Positions 28,232-42,200 of a DNA stretch of 64,000 nucleotides are shown here, piece after piece. How positions within the stretch are numbered: the stretch's first letter is position 1; each line of letters begins with the position of its first letter. The translations under genes were made by a program, and so were the position numbers. The notes under the pieces are model-generated. The model saw only the letters and a program-made list of their open reading frames with translations, ran no database searches and was not told the DNA's origin. Source of the DNA: Xyrauchen texanus (lineage: Eukaryota > Chordata > Actinopteri > Cypriniformes > Catostomidae); assembly GCF_025860055.1 (NCBI RefSeq), contig NC_068288.1, forward strand, positions 11,570,689 to 11,634,688, read 5' to 3'.

Positions 28232-31200
28232 ACAACATGTCTGACAAACGTCTGCTGCATTGAGTCTTGTTGTTCCATTGTATCATCAATTCATTATTAT
28301 AGGCTGTTTTTATCATTGAAGAAAGGGATAGAATCATGAAGATTCGCTGCCCAACTCTGAAAGAATATGCCCAACGCACATCTGTCTGTTCTTCCTTCAG
28401 GTTACTTTAGTAATCTTAGTAAGTACGCACCAGCTTTTTTTGTGACCGTCTGAACAGTCTATTTTCAAATAACAGGAGACGCCATAACCATTGCGTTTTT
28501 AATATGCATGTTAAATTGAAGTTCAGTTTGAAGACACTGTATTGCGTTCTATTTATCTGCGCTCTGTCTAGATGTTTGAAACACTCGATTGCTTAAGTGT
28601 TGCTTCAGCACATTTAGTCCACTGCCACATGAACCTAGTGTGCGTGAGTGTGCCCAAATGTTCGCGCTTGTGAGGAAAGCCGTGATGCTCTGTATTGTTG
28701 TGATTCATTGTGTTCCATTCAACTCAGAGAGTCTGAATTTCCACCTTTCAACTGGGGAAAGTGCAATGGAATGACACATGATATTGGACATCTAAAATGG
28801 AAACTCGTGCAGAAATCCTCAACTCCCATTTCGCAGAGATGCAGGTGTGTGTGTTACGTCACGCAGGGCGGTTTTTGGTCAGTGACAAACATTCACTTTT
28901 ATTAAATAATATCCATTAACGAGTCAAAGTTCAATGTTTTGCAGAGACAGGTGTTCAAAACACGGTTAATTACACTCTTGATTATCGTAACGACCGCATT
29001 GCAGTGTTGTATCAGTTTGGTTGCTATGAGACATTTCTGTCAATCAATGTACCCCTCAAAACCACAACTTAATCTCAGAATTAAAAATAAGATCCCCCTT
29101 TGTTTGTGTGTTTAGTTGTTAGGTAATTGTCACTGGATTTTGAATTAAGTGAAAAGACACAATATGCAAGATCACTATCGATCATCATTTCCATGATCGT
29201 TCATTGCTGGCATGTCCGAGTACCCGAGTACTCGTGCTCATCCCTAGTATGCAGACTTTGAGGCATAATGCAATACAACAATGCATCATAACTTTCTTAT
29301 GTCTTATTAAGATCTGGCTTATTATAGTATTTTTTTTTTTTTTGCCACTTTAGGTGGTCTTGGTGGTTAATCCCAATACCCGTTACTTGATACAAGTTGA
29401 GAATTAAGATGAAGTATTTCTTCTGTTTGTAATTGGTCAATGCTTTCCAGAGAATTAACCTGCTAATAAGAAAAATACAGCGGCATAAACACTGATTTAA
29501 TAGCAGTCCCTGACCTGCAGATGGCCTCCTCTAGCTTGTTCTCCATTTGGTCCTGAAGCAAATCATTCAACTCTTTCACCTCTGCTGCCATGGTGCTCTT
29601 TGCGGTGTACATCTCTCTGTCATACTGTGCCTGGAGTTTCTGCTTCAATGCCACTAGCTGAGGGTTCTCCTCACAGTCAAGACTCCTTTGCAGGGCTTGA
29701 AGCCTCTCTCTTTCCACATCAAGAAGCTTCTGGACCTCAGCCAGCTTCTGCTCCAACTCCCCTCGCTCTTCCAGGGTGGCTTTCTGAAGCCTCTCTCTCG
29801 GAGAGGCCTGCTCCTCAGCACTCCTCTGGGTGATCTCCTCGCTCACACGTTGACTCTCTTCCTTCTGCGCCTCCACAAGACGCACCCTCAACTCCTCTGT
29901 TAAGTCTTTCTGCAGCTTTAAAATGAGGAAGACCGTTTTGGATTCACAAGAACACCATTGATGGAACAAAACAAGGTACTGAGAACATTACATTATTGCC
30001 TTAAGGTCTCAGCAATAAGAAAATATTCATGAGATTGAGAGTTTCATAAGATTGGATTAAAGCATGACCATAATTTTTACACCTTGTGACGGTGCTCCAT
30101 ACCAGCCTTTAGCTACAAGATCCACCAATGACCTTTTGTATGAATTATAAATGCCTACTATTGTGCACACTCACAGTCTCCTCTATCTGTCTGTGCTGTT
30201 CCGCCACTCTCTCCAGTTCCTGTGTGTGTTGGGGGGGGGTCTCCAGCTGGGTCACCTTGGCCTGATGTTGCAGAGACCTCTCTTCCACTTCAGCCTCCAC
30301 CTGACTCTCTAATTCCTGTGCTGATTGTAGCCGTAACTTGGTCATTTCTGATGAGAGACATTTTTTTTTTAATCAATTATAATAGCATCTTTATCAATGT
30401 AGAAGCCATTACAGTATGTGGAATGAGGAGACTTTTTCAATTCATTCGCTACAGGAGCTGAGTGGCAGGCTTGCGTGGGGGATTGTGTAAGACCCAGGAG
30501 CTCAGTAGTTACAGAAATACTCAAAACAGCCTGTCTGGCACCAACATTCATGCCATGCTCCAAATCACTGAGATCACATTTTTTCATCATTCTGATGGTT
30601 GATGTGAACACTAACTGAAGCTCCTGACCTGTATCTGGATGATTTTAAACACTGCCACACAATTGGCTGATTTGATAAACACATGGACTGTTGTTGGTGC
30701 CAGATGGGCAGGTTTGAGCGTTTCTTTAACTGATGATCTCCTGGGATTTTCACACACAACAGTATCTAGAATTTATTCAGAATGGTGCCAAAAACAAAAA
30801 ACACCCAGAGAGGGGCAGTTCCTTGGATGGAAATGCCTTGTTGATGAGAGATTTCAACAGAGTGGACAGACTAGTTTGAACTGACAAAGTCTACAGTAAC
30901 TCCGATAACCGCCCTCTACAATTGTGGCGAGAAGAAAAGAATCTCAGATGCGAGTTGGCGCTGTTTTGTCAGCACGAGGGGGACCTACAAAACATTAGGC
31001 AGGAGGTTTTAATGTTGTGGCTGATCGGTGTATATACACACAGTATATAGTCAGTGATTTTTTTATTCTTACTGTAGAATCCTTCAGTGCTGGCTACAGA
31101 GGAACACGTCTCAAACTACCCACATAGATTTTTACTGATAACTGATATATTGGTCTACAAATCTAACAATTTTACACAGATATGGATAAAAAGCTATTTG

Positions 31201-34200
31201 AATTGGATTCCAAACCACCTGTGCCTTGGATCAGGCTTGTAAAAATCTGATTTGTCCTGTTCAGACTACAAAAACCAAAACAGATCGGCCAAAAAATAAA
31301 TAAAAAAATCAGATTTTTTTTCTGCCCATGTGAACATAGCCCAAGTGCCTTACTGTACTGTAAATGCACATAGCTTTTACTAATTAGTGAATTCAGAGGT
31401 GGGCTTCTATCATCAGAGAGCAAGTGTGGAGTAGGAAATGGAAAGTGGGACTGATTCCAGATGATTACAGTATGCTTTGCACAGAAAGGAGACATATCTG
31501 ACACTCCACTCCACTCACATACTTTGGTCTTGAGTGGATTTCTTCCAGGCCAGTGGAAACATATGGTTCGGTTGCTACATGGCATAATTTTATCAGCTTT
31601 CACATCAGTGAATAAACTGGACCAATGTAGGGTGATGAGTAAAGCGTCACCTTTGATTTGGTTGTCTGAGAGTTTGGCACGGAGCTGCTCAAGTTCTTGG
31701 GCATGTTTGGTGTTGAGCTGGTCGATGTCTTTATAGTAACGGTCATTGAGCTCAGTGCGAGCCAGCAGTAAATCTTCCTTATAAGCCAGAGCCATGCTGG
31801 ACTGCAGCTGCTCCAACTCCTGCTGGTGTCTCTCCTCCAACTGCTGCCGCAGGGAGTCCAGCTCCTCCTGCATCAACACACACACATAATTACAGTACTT
31901 ACAAGAGTATAACAAAATACATTGCCCTGTTCTTAAAAACAAAACACTATTCAACATTCTACCCAACAGGTTTGAAAGAACATAAGGGTGAGTAAATCAT
32001 GCCAATTAAAATTTTGGGGTGAACCATCCCTTAGAATTACACAACTTGACCAAAATGTAAAATGTACCTCATGTTTTTCCAGTTGCCATGTGATCTCTGC
32101 CATAGAGTCAACTCTTTCTTCTTTACTCTCCCCTTCAGAGAGATAGCTGCAACACACAAAACATTTTTTAGTTTCGAAGGTTGTAGTTCCCAATTGGGAT
32201 TGGAGCTTGGTATACTATGAAAACATTTCAGAACACAAACCTTCTTTCCTAACTCAAAGAGCATTAATTGAAACTATGCAGCTTCCACATTTAGCATCAA
32301 TGATGCTTAATGGTTGACCAGACACTTTGACCGCTCAGTCATGGTGAAGCAATAAGGAGAAAACAGGATGGACACCATTATTTCGAAACACCAGAAGCAC
32401 GAAACACGATATGCGGGAAATTCTGCCAAACCTATTCTATTCCTCACTCGTAAGTCGATTTGATTTGCTTTTCACCCCATGCCAGCTTCCATGGGTATTT
32501 TTATGAAAATAATCCATGTTAAAATAGAAGTAATTAAAAACCCATGTTTAATGGGTTTGATTTTGGACTGACTTTAAAACCTTTTAAAGGGTCAAATACA
32601 TTTTATTCTGCTGAGTTTCTCAGAGGACTCAAAATACCACAGTCCAATAAAATATGTTTTGTAGACAATGGGGGTGTCTTCACCTGATATAGTAAAATAT
32701 TTATGAGAGTCTTGAGTGGAATATCCCAGTAATTTTGTTTCAAATTACTACTAAAGGAGTAATTGCAAATCTAAGGCAAGATTTCAATCAAAGAGCCACC
32801 ATCCATACTAAAATGTAGTCCTGGACTAGTCTTAGCCCATGTCCATAACCCACAGCCATAAGAGGTCTACAGCAGACCTTGCCTCCCCGATCTTGAGCAC
32901 AGAGTCCTCCAGAGGTCCCTCTACGAGTCGCAGCTGCAAGAGTGCGATCTCTTCCCGATGACCCTCTTCTGCTTCCCGAAGTCTCTGCTCAAAGTAGGTT
33001 CGGAGGTTCTCCAGCTCCACCTCATTCTGTTCTTTGATTTCCTGCCGCTGTTGAGTAAATTCCTGCTTCAGCTGCTCCAAGTCGTCAACCCGTGATGAGC
33101 GAGCAAGCAACTGCTCCTTTAGCTCTAAAGACAGAAAGTTAAGGGCTATTTAAACATTGAATAACAGGTGCTTGGCTGAAAACACAGCAACTGCAATTCA
33201 GAGGGAAACAAAAGTATAATATTTTGCTATAAATATTTAATAAGCAGAACAATTCAACCCAGAGGCATGTCAAAAGCAGAAAACATCTCAAAAGCTTGCC
33301 TCCGAGCTCCTGTCTGTTGGTTCTCATGCACTCCAGCTGGAACCAAAGGTTTGAGATCTCCTGTTCTGAATTGGCCTTCAATTCTTCCATTTCTGACTGC
33401 AGACGGTCAACCTTAGACCAAAGATTAAGCCTCAGTACAAAAACAAAAACATTGTGCTTCAAGTGTACAGGTCAAGCAAATGCAAGATGTCTATGGTACC
33501 TCTTGCTTCAGAGCTTTTTCTCTCAGTTCCAAGGCACGGGCACGGTCCTGTTGCTCCTGCAGTGCCACCTTCTGACAAGCAACCAACTCCTCAACTGCAC
33601 AACAAAAAAAATAACAACAACTTTAAACTTGTGTATGGGTAAAAGAAACCGGAACTCTGCCACCAGCTCAACCTTGCCAACAGAGATGTGCTCATTTTCC
33701 CAGCCTACCTGTCTGTTGACCACAACCTCCCTATGTATCTTGGTTCAAGTAAACCAACACCAACCTGGACAGCCTGGAAACTGGGAGGGGTGGTAGATTA
33801 CCAGCCCACATCACATCAACCTCCCAGTCCAGCAGGTTTGTGCTTTAAAACATCAGGACAATCAGACCTCTCCTGTCTGAATATGTTGCACAGCTCCAAG
33901 TCCAAGCTCTGGTCATTTCAAGACTGGACTACTGCAATGCTCTGTTGGCCAGCCTCCGAGCTGGTATAATTAAGCCGCTGCAAATGGTCCACAACGCAGC
34001 AGCGTTTCAATTAGCTTCAATCAGCAAAAGACGGCTCACATCACCTTACTCTTGATTTCAATCCACTGGCTACCAGTAGTTGCTGGCATCAAATTCAAGG
34101 CTTTGACTCTGGCCTTCAGGACAGCCAATGGAGCAGCACCCTCTTACTTTAATTCACTCCTCCAGGTCTATGTCCCATATTGCTCTCTGCAGTCAATGAA

Positions 34201-36161
34201 CGAGCGGTGCCTGGCGGTACCGTTGCAAAGAGGCACAAAGTCTATTTTACGATCATTCATTTTCTCTGTGGTGTACCTCTACATAATCTGCTGAAACCAT
34301 CTCAACATTCAAGAACAAGCTGAAAACATCTGTTCTGCGAGCACTAAACCAATCCACACTAATTGCACTTACTATTTAACAATAATAAAAAAAAACATTT
34401 AACTAAAAATTATTGTCTGTCTCTTTCTCCCACGATAGTTTACACTACTCCAGCCACTTTGAGAATTGGCAGTGCAATACTGCAGATCCTGTTGACTTTT
34501 ATATAACAAACTGGTTGCCATGTTCCTCATTTGTAAGTCTCTTTAGATAAAAGCATCTGCTAAATGACGATGTAAATTCAGCTATTTGTTTTATTATTAA
34601 AATTAACTAAAAAAAAAAAACAACATGTTTGTGAAATACATACATTTATTTCTGGCATATACATCTTTTTCCAGACTTCTCCATGAGTTTTTGTTATTGT
34701 ACGTTAGAGCTAGACAAACGTTACTGGTGATGCCGATGATCGGATGCTCTTGAGGAAAATGTGCTGTTAGAGGATGTTATAACATCTACAGGTGGCTTAA
34801 ATAATTACAGGAAAATGAATGTTACAACAATAAAACCACCCAAAACGGTCAATGCCTGAAACTTTGAGTCACACAAGATACAATTATCAGAGGTCACATT
34901 AACATTATTCACTGTCGTTAGCCTATTTTAAAAAAAAACCTGACAGATAATTACAAATGATATGTCCCTCAAATCTGCTAATTTTTAAAGGAAACCTAGG
35001 GAGACCATATGTCCTCTTTTCACATACATGTCCTCTATTTTGGACCTTAAAAAGCATCTGGTCGGATTCAGATTCCCAAATTTGTCAGTTTTCATATTGA
35101 AGTGCTTTCTATCATCATTGATTATTAGCGCCTAACTACCTCTCCACTGTAAAGTTATTTCAGTATGCTTTTTAATATCACAACCTTCCATGCAGATGGT
35201 GTATTAAATGAAAAATAAATACACAATACTAGAAGAAAAGCTACAATGTGCTTTATTAGCCTAAGACTAATTTAAATATTTTTTATTGCTTACTTTTGAA
35301 ACATTCTCTGGGTTTGATCAATTAAATAAATTGCTAGATGCAAAAAAACAAAAAACACATTATTAGCACTATGTATTATTGACTATTATTATCTATTATT
35401 GCACTTCTAATTAACCTTGACCTATAATTCAGTGAATGAAAAAAAAAAAAAAGAAATTCTCAGAATGTTCTACACTTTTTTTATAATCAAAACTAGATAA
35501 GACTGTCAAAACTATATGTCTAATGCGGAGTTCATTTTTAGACATACTAGTGTAAGATTTTAAATCAGATTACCATCGTGTTTTTTGGACACGTCTTTTA
35601 GGATTTCACAACAAACATTTGATCGTGGCAATCACCTCCCCACTCGTGTTCTCCTTCGCCATCCCGTCATTAATTTTCACTATATGCCAGTTGACGTAAG
35701 AATGTAGATTTAAGACACTCACGAGCAGCAGCATCTCTGTCAGCCAAGGCTTGGTTGAGGTCTTTCTCCAGATTGTTGTTTTCCTTCTCTCTGGAAAGCT
35801 CCAATGCTTCTAACCTACCCAGCGTCTCCGCCAGAGCTTCCCTAGACTCACTGAGAGCCGCCTGGGTCTCACTCAGTTTCTGATCAGTGTCATTTAATCG
35901 ACACTGGAGATCTGTCCTGGTCATCTCAGCCTCCACTAACCACTCAGCCTTTAGATCCTTCAGAGATAGGAAAATAAAACTTAAGCACAGCAATTGAGGT
36001 GCATTGCACATTAGGGATTACATTTTGATCGGCAAGCAGCAATGTTCCAAGCAATTTTCATTCAACAGCTGAGAATGTTTACCTCCAGTTTACTGGCCTG
36101 CAACCTATCCACAGAGTCCCGTTCTTCCAGAAATTGCCTCTCCCACTCCTGATTCAGATTG

Positions 36162-36203
<42 letters not shown>

Positions 36204-39200
36204 TTTCCAGTCACTCAACATACTTGCGAGCAATTATGTAACACTATTACTTGGGTTATATGAAACTGCAGGCCAAATCCTGGTCTCTTCACTCACCAAT
36301 CTCCAGCTGGTGCAGACTTCGGGCTCGTTCCTCCTGCTCTCTGCACTGTTCACGGAGTCTTTCCAGCTCAAACTGTTGCCGCGCCTGCAGCATGGCACTC
36401 TCCTGTGCCCATTTCTCCCGTAGCATGGTTTGCAGCTCGCGGAGTGCTGCATCCCTCTCTTTCTGCATGTTAGCTTGAGAAAGCTCAAGCTGAGCCGTAT
36501 GCAAGTTGGTTAGGCTCAGACGTAAGGCTTCAATCTCTAGGTTGTGCTGGCTCTGATTACAGGTAACAAAACCAAACAACCAGTTAATTGATGACCAAGG
36601 AAAAATGTGGTTGGAACTCAACTGAAGGAAAGCAGACATTAACACTAGGGGTGTGTTCAGAATGGCATATTATCATACTGCTACAAGAAATGCAGTATAA
36701 ATACAATGTCGACCACCTCTTATTGAGATCGTGTGACTATTTCAAATGTTTATCACCGTATACAGCATTACACTTCGTAAACCTTTAAAATATATAGTAT
36801 GTGAGACAGACAGACAAACAGATATATTGTGTAGTATGCATTATGTTAGTTTTACATTCCAGAATTTACCCTGGAACATTACAAGTAAATAAGTTCAAAA
36901 GGTACTTGTGCTTGAAGTAGCTCAGACTGGTGTGCAGCCTCCAGGCCATCTCGCAGCTCACTGGAGAGCTCATCTTTAAGACTGGAAATGTCCTCACTCT
37001 GTTTGGCTGCCAGCTGAGACAACTCCCTCTCGTGCTCACTTTCATTGACCTGGTAGAGACAAGAACATTAGCATGTGGTATAAAAGACAGAATTCATAAG
37101 GAAGGGTTGATTAAACAATAGTTAAAAGTTAAAAAATATGTTTAACCTGTTTAATCAAGCCAATCTGTCTCTTCTGTTCATCTTCCAGATGAGCTCGCAG
37201 ATCGGAAAGTTGCCTCTCAAAGCGTAGATTCAAGTCTTCAACCTAAATGTAGGAAAGCGGATCATTAGTTATGATTGTACAGTATGTCATGCAAGCAAAC
37301 CTTCCTTCGATTACTTTCCACAACTGTTAAATGCAACTTTTACTATTCCTTAATCGTTTTGATTCAGGACCTTGCCAAGAACTGGTTATCACCCCCTCAC
37401 ATTTTTCTTTTCTTCACAGATACTGCCACCACCTTGCTTTCTTACCTCTCTCTGGTGTTTCTCTTCCAGCTGTCTCTGCTCTTTATGTTCTTTCTGTCTT
37501 TCTTGCAGATCCTTTTTGACAACGGCAAGTTCTTTCAGCAAGGCACTCTCTTTTTCCATGTACTCCTCTTCTGCTTTCTCTTGTGCTTCCTTAACTTCCT
37601 TGAGCTCTGCGTTTTTAGATTCAAGATGTCGCTAAAGAGAATGGTACATATTATTCGATAGACCACATTCATGTTGAAAAAATATAATAGTGCTTTCAAT
37701 GGATTACAATTATCAAATTACAAGATACAGATTAATACAAAAATGGCAATTAATTGCATAAATATTTGATGAGAAAGACCCCCCAAAAAACTATTCAAAA
37801 ATATAAAAATCAATAATAAATATCATTCAGATAATTGAAAGACATTGCTTTGTTGTTTAAGATGAGTGATTAGACAATACAAAAAGTGGCTTTAGAAGTC
37901 AATATATTGTTTGCTTTCCATTTCATTGACCATGAGTCTATCATTTGCCTACAATCCACAGTAATCAACCAATAAATGGGGCGCCTGTGGCTCAGTTGGT
38001 AGAGCGGGTCGGCCACTAATCGCAGGGTTGGTGGTTCGAACCAACACGACTCCACATGCCGAAGTGTCCTTGGGCAAGTCACTGAACCCCAAGTTGCTCC
38101 CAATGGCAGGCTAGCACCTAACATAGCAGCTCTGCCGCCATTGGTGTATGAATGTGTGTGAATGGGTGAATGAGACGCAGTGTAAAGCGCTTCGAATATC
38201 GTTAAGGCTTAAAATGGCGCTATATAAGTGCAGACCATTTACCGTTAATCAATCTGTCCGAGCAAGACTTAAGGGCTGTTCTTACAGGATGTGTTCTTGT
38301 GTCTGACTGCTCTATTCTTACTGCTCCATGTACACATGCATCTCTTTTAGGGCATCTCATTGTGGCTGTGTTGCGTTTCACTGTTTTTCAGAGTCCTGTG
38401 CATAAACGCTGTGTGGCAAGTTAAATGTGCCATAAGACTCCTACATTCAGAGTTATGCTCTTTCCAACTGTCTTTGAAAGCAAGGCCTGCAATGTGAGGC
38501 TCCTTTACTCATTTCATGGTTTGTCGATTGTACAACTGCGTGTTACCTGAACAGCGGGAAATGCGCTAACAGCCCCCTGCTGACTAACTGCAACTCACAA
38601 AAACATTTAAGTGGTGATTCAAGCCCGAATTGCTCCATAGGCAAGCATATTAATATTTTAAAACTTAACTTAATTTTTTACAAGAATCACTGAATTAATG
38701 TGTTAAATCGTCAGCCCTAAATAATATTTCAAACAATCTTAAATGTTTCAGATTCTGATAACGTTACACAATCTGAAATCACCAAAAGGGCACTGCTTAT
38801 GCATCTAGCAGTTTTTTAAGGCAGTTATTGGCTGAAAATCTGTAATATTTTAGTTAATTTAAAAATACAAACCTCAAAGTCCTTCAGCTCTGATTCTAGA
38901 ACATCCTCCATGCTCTTAGCTTGTTTCTGCAAAGCTTGGAGATGTATTTCAAGGACAGCCTTCTCCTCCTCCATGTTGGTGAGGTTCTCTTTAAGGCATG
39001 TTAATTTAAACTCCAGGTCAATTTTATCCTTCTCAAAGTCCTGCAACCTAACAACTTTCTCCTCCAACTCAGCTTTGAGTTGCTGAAGCTCCAGATTGGC
39101 TTGGTCCAGCTCTAGGGGCCTTTGACCAAGCAACATCGAGGTAGCCTTGTTATTTTCCCTTTGTTGCTCCAGCTGAGAAAGATCATCTCTCTGACCTTGC

Positions 39201-42200
39201 AAAGAGGAAAGCTGTCTGCCAAAGAGTGTGTGAACCTCACTACTAGAGTCACCTGCTGCTTTCTGCTCACTGACATCCTTCAATAGCTGTTCTTGTCGTT
39301 TGAGCTGTAGCACCAATTGTGCCTTTTCCTCCCCTAGTTCTTTCAGCAGCTCCTCCATTGGTAAAGTAGACTTCTTATTGTTGGAATCAATGTTGTCAGA
39401 CATTATCCTTTCTTTGTCCTGATGGCTAACTAGGTTCTTGTCTTCCTGATGAGTTCTCTGGCTAACAATCTCCTCATATTGAGCCCTTTTCTCTCGTTCC
39501 ATCTCCAGCTCCCACTTGGCTTCCTCAAGCTCCTCTGAAGCTTTACTCCATCGCTCCCGTGCCTCCTCAACCTCTTCTGCAGAGCGGCAGACCTCCTCTT
39601 GAAGTATCTCAAGCTGCCGTCCTTGTTCTTCTAACTGTTCCGACAAGTCTCTGCATTGCTGGATCAAAAGTTCTTTTGCCAGATCCACAGTGCCTGCACT
39701 CTCATTCACATCTTCAATAACAGAGGTTGAATTTTGCCATTGGGCATCAGTAAAGGACATTTCACCAAGCTGGTTCTCTGCAATGCCATGGTCTACAAAC
39801 ATTCCAGGTTGCGACTTATCCCCATCAGATGTGACATTGTTGGGGTGATTTGGTGTATGAGATATGACCTCACTGTCTAGTTCAAACCTTGATGCTTCAG
39901 AGTTCTCCATCAGGCTACGTTCCTCCAAACTGCCTTCAAGTAATAAGCTTTCTTGAACCCCCTCAGAGGCCAAGTAACGCTCCATCAGCACATCCTGAAA
40001 ACCACCTGCAGAGATGTCCAAGCTATAAACATCCTTGGCAGTACACTCAATAGCTGTCTCTTCTTTGTGATAGCCTTTGGTGCAGAAATACACTGAAGCA
40101 AAGTCTTCAGAAACACTGTGATGAGGATCAATATGTTGCCGTTGGGCTTTGTCCAGAAGCTCCTGAATGTGTCTGATCTCATCAGAGTGCTCCTCCTGCA
40201 GCCGCTTGAGCGCAGCTTCATGAGTGTCAGTAAGCTGGGCTACATTCAACTCCCTTTCCTCCTCCAGATTTTGAAGCCTGAGATCATAATTGGAAATATC
40301 AGCTTCATATTTGGAACGTAAATGGCGTCCTGATTCCTCCTCATCCTGAAGACGATTTTTAAGCTCCTTCACAAGGTTGTCCAGTCTGGCCATTTCTCCG
40401 TTCAGCTCATCTTTCTCTGCTTTATCCTGCTGGGCCTCAAGTGCATGTTTCTCAGCAACTTTTAGCTGTGCCTGAACCTCGGAAAGATGAGCTTCCATCA
40501 CAGTCTTCTCATTCTCCAAACTCTGCACCTTCTTCTGAAAGGCCTCTATTTGTTCATAAGCTTGCTGGGTGTTCTTACGCTCTTCTTCTAGATTGGCTCT
40601 AATCCTTTTTAGTAAAGTGTCAGAATTTGAGTCAAGACTGTTCTCTGGGAACAGAGGGCTCAAAGTACATTCATCCAAACCAATGAGTTGGTCAAGTCTT
40701 GGCTCCAATTGATCAGTGTTTCTCTGAGAAAAGGCATGTTGAAGCTGAGAGAGGGATTTCTCCATGACACCCAGGTTCTGTTGCAGGTCTGTGATCTCAG
40801 CTTCCTTTTGGGCCAATAGGCACGGTTGGTCCTTGGTCAACTTTAAAACAGAAGGAATGGAAAGTCTTAATTGAAAAGTGTCAATAGAGCTTAATATGCT
40901 CAAACCAAGTAATAATCTGACTATTAACTGCAATTCATTAATCTAAATTTGTCACAGCTTTTGAGCATTCTGTAAAACAAAGACATAGGTTTGTCTGACT
41001 TGTTGGGACTCCTCCAACTGTAAATGCAGATGGTACTGAGCAGTAGGGTTGGGAATCGAAAATCAATTTCAATTCTGGAATCGGATACTCTGTATAAAAC
41101 TGTAATTTTTATTCCACTTATTGATTCCGGTGTCCGAATTTACAGATATATCTGCGCGGCATGTAAACGACAGTCCCGATGGACTGTGGGAAGTGCTCGA
41201 AAGTGTGGCTACACTTCATGAAGTCAGAAGCCAAAAAAGCTAAGTGTAATATTTTTGATAAGCCAATATGTTGCGAGAGGTGGTTGATTCACCATTCAAC
41301 GGACAAGCATCAGTGGTTGATTCACCATATAGATTTACAAGTGCACACTATTTTTGATGCTTTGCATAGCCTGAGTGACTCATCATCTGCCCTTTCATTA
41401 CCCAGCACTAGAAAGGCAACAACTCCAACAAATGTTACCTGCAAGACCCCGTGCTCCCTCGCATCAAAGGGAAAGCTGACAAAAGAAAAAAACCGAGGAG
41501 TGTCACAGGTCAAATTGCAACATTCACAGTCAAAGGGTTGAAACCCTTTTCAGTCATTGAGTCACCCTCGTTTAGGTAGGTGTTACATTAAAGTCAAAAT
41601 TTATTATAAAAATTATTTTGTGCTAGCCCAGCGATGCTAGCTATTGATGTTCAATTATTCCCAGGGAGATGACCAGGGCGCTCAACACGAAATACACACA
41701 CCCTTTCAGGGACAGCTTATCCTATGTCTTAATACTTGCAAGGTATGCAAGATAGTGAAAGCAAACTTAATAACGGAGCTAACTAGTGGGGAAAGTTGCT
41801 CTAACCAGCAATAGCTGGACAAGCCTCTCCCAAGATCATTATCTCACAGTGACGGCACACTACAATCTTGAAGGGGAAACAAGACTAAGTTCTAACAACA
41901 AAAGCAGTATACAAAGCACAGACAGGGCCAGTTGTTGCTGAAGAAATAAGCAACATTTTCCAAGAATTTGGCTAAATGTACAAAATAGTTGCTGTCACTG
42001 TTGATAATCCTGCAAATATGGATGTGGCAATAAAAAGGCTATAAAATTCATAAAGCTGGGTTGCTTTGCCCATACACTTAATCTTGGAGCTCAGATTGTC
42101 TATTAATTGGCGTCAGTGGCAAAATGGAAAGCAAAGATCTGGAACGTTGTTGTTTGGATGGAGATCATCTATGGCAAAGACTGTGCTCTGGGAAAAGCAA

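Noticed and set aside
31172..31650. Long continuation of the frame after pcnt exon 16
   Set aside because: The donor GTGACG at 31650 keeps phase with exon 17; the rest is intron read-through without coiled-coil content.
37979..38060. tRNA gene
   Set aside because: Also a SINE head, followed by a conserved SINE core.
40841..40933. ATG start of the 702-residue frame as a separate gene start
   Set aside because: The first 31 residues lie before a good acceptor and are unlike the rest; phase joins to upstream pcnt exons.
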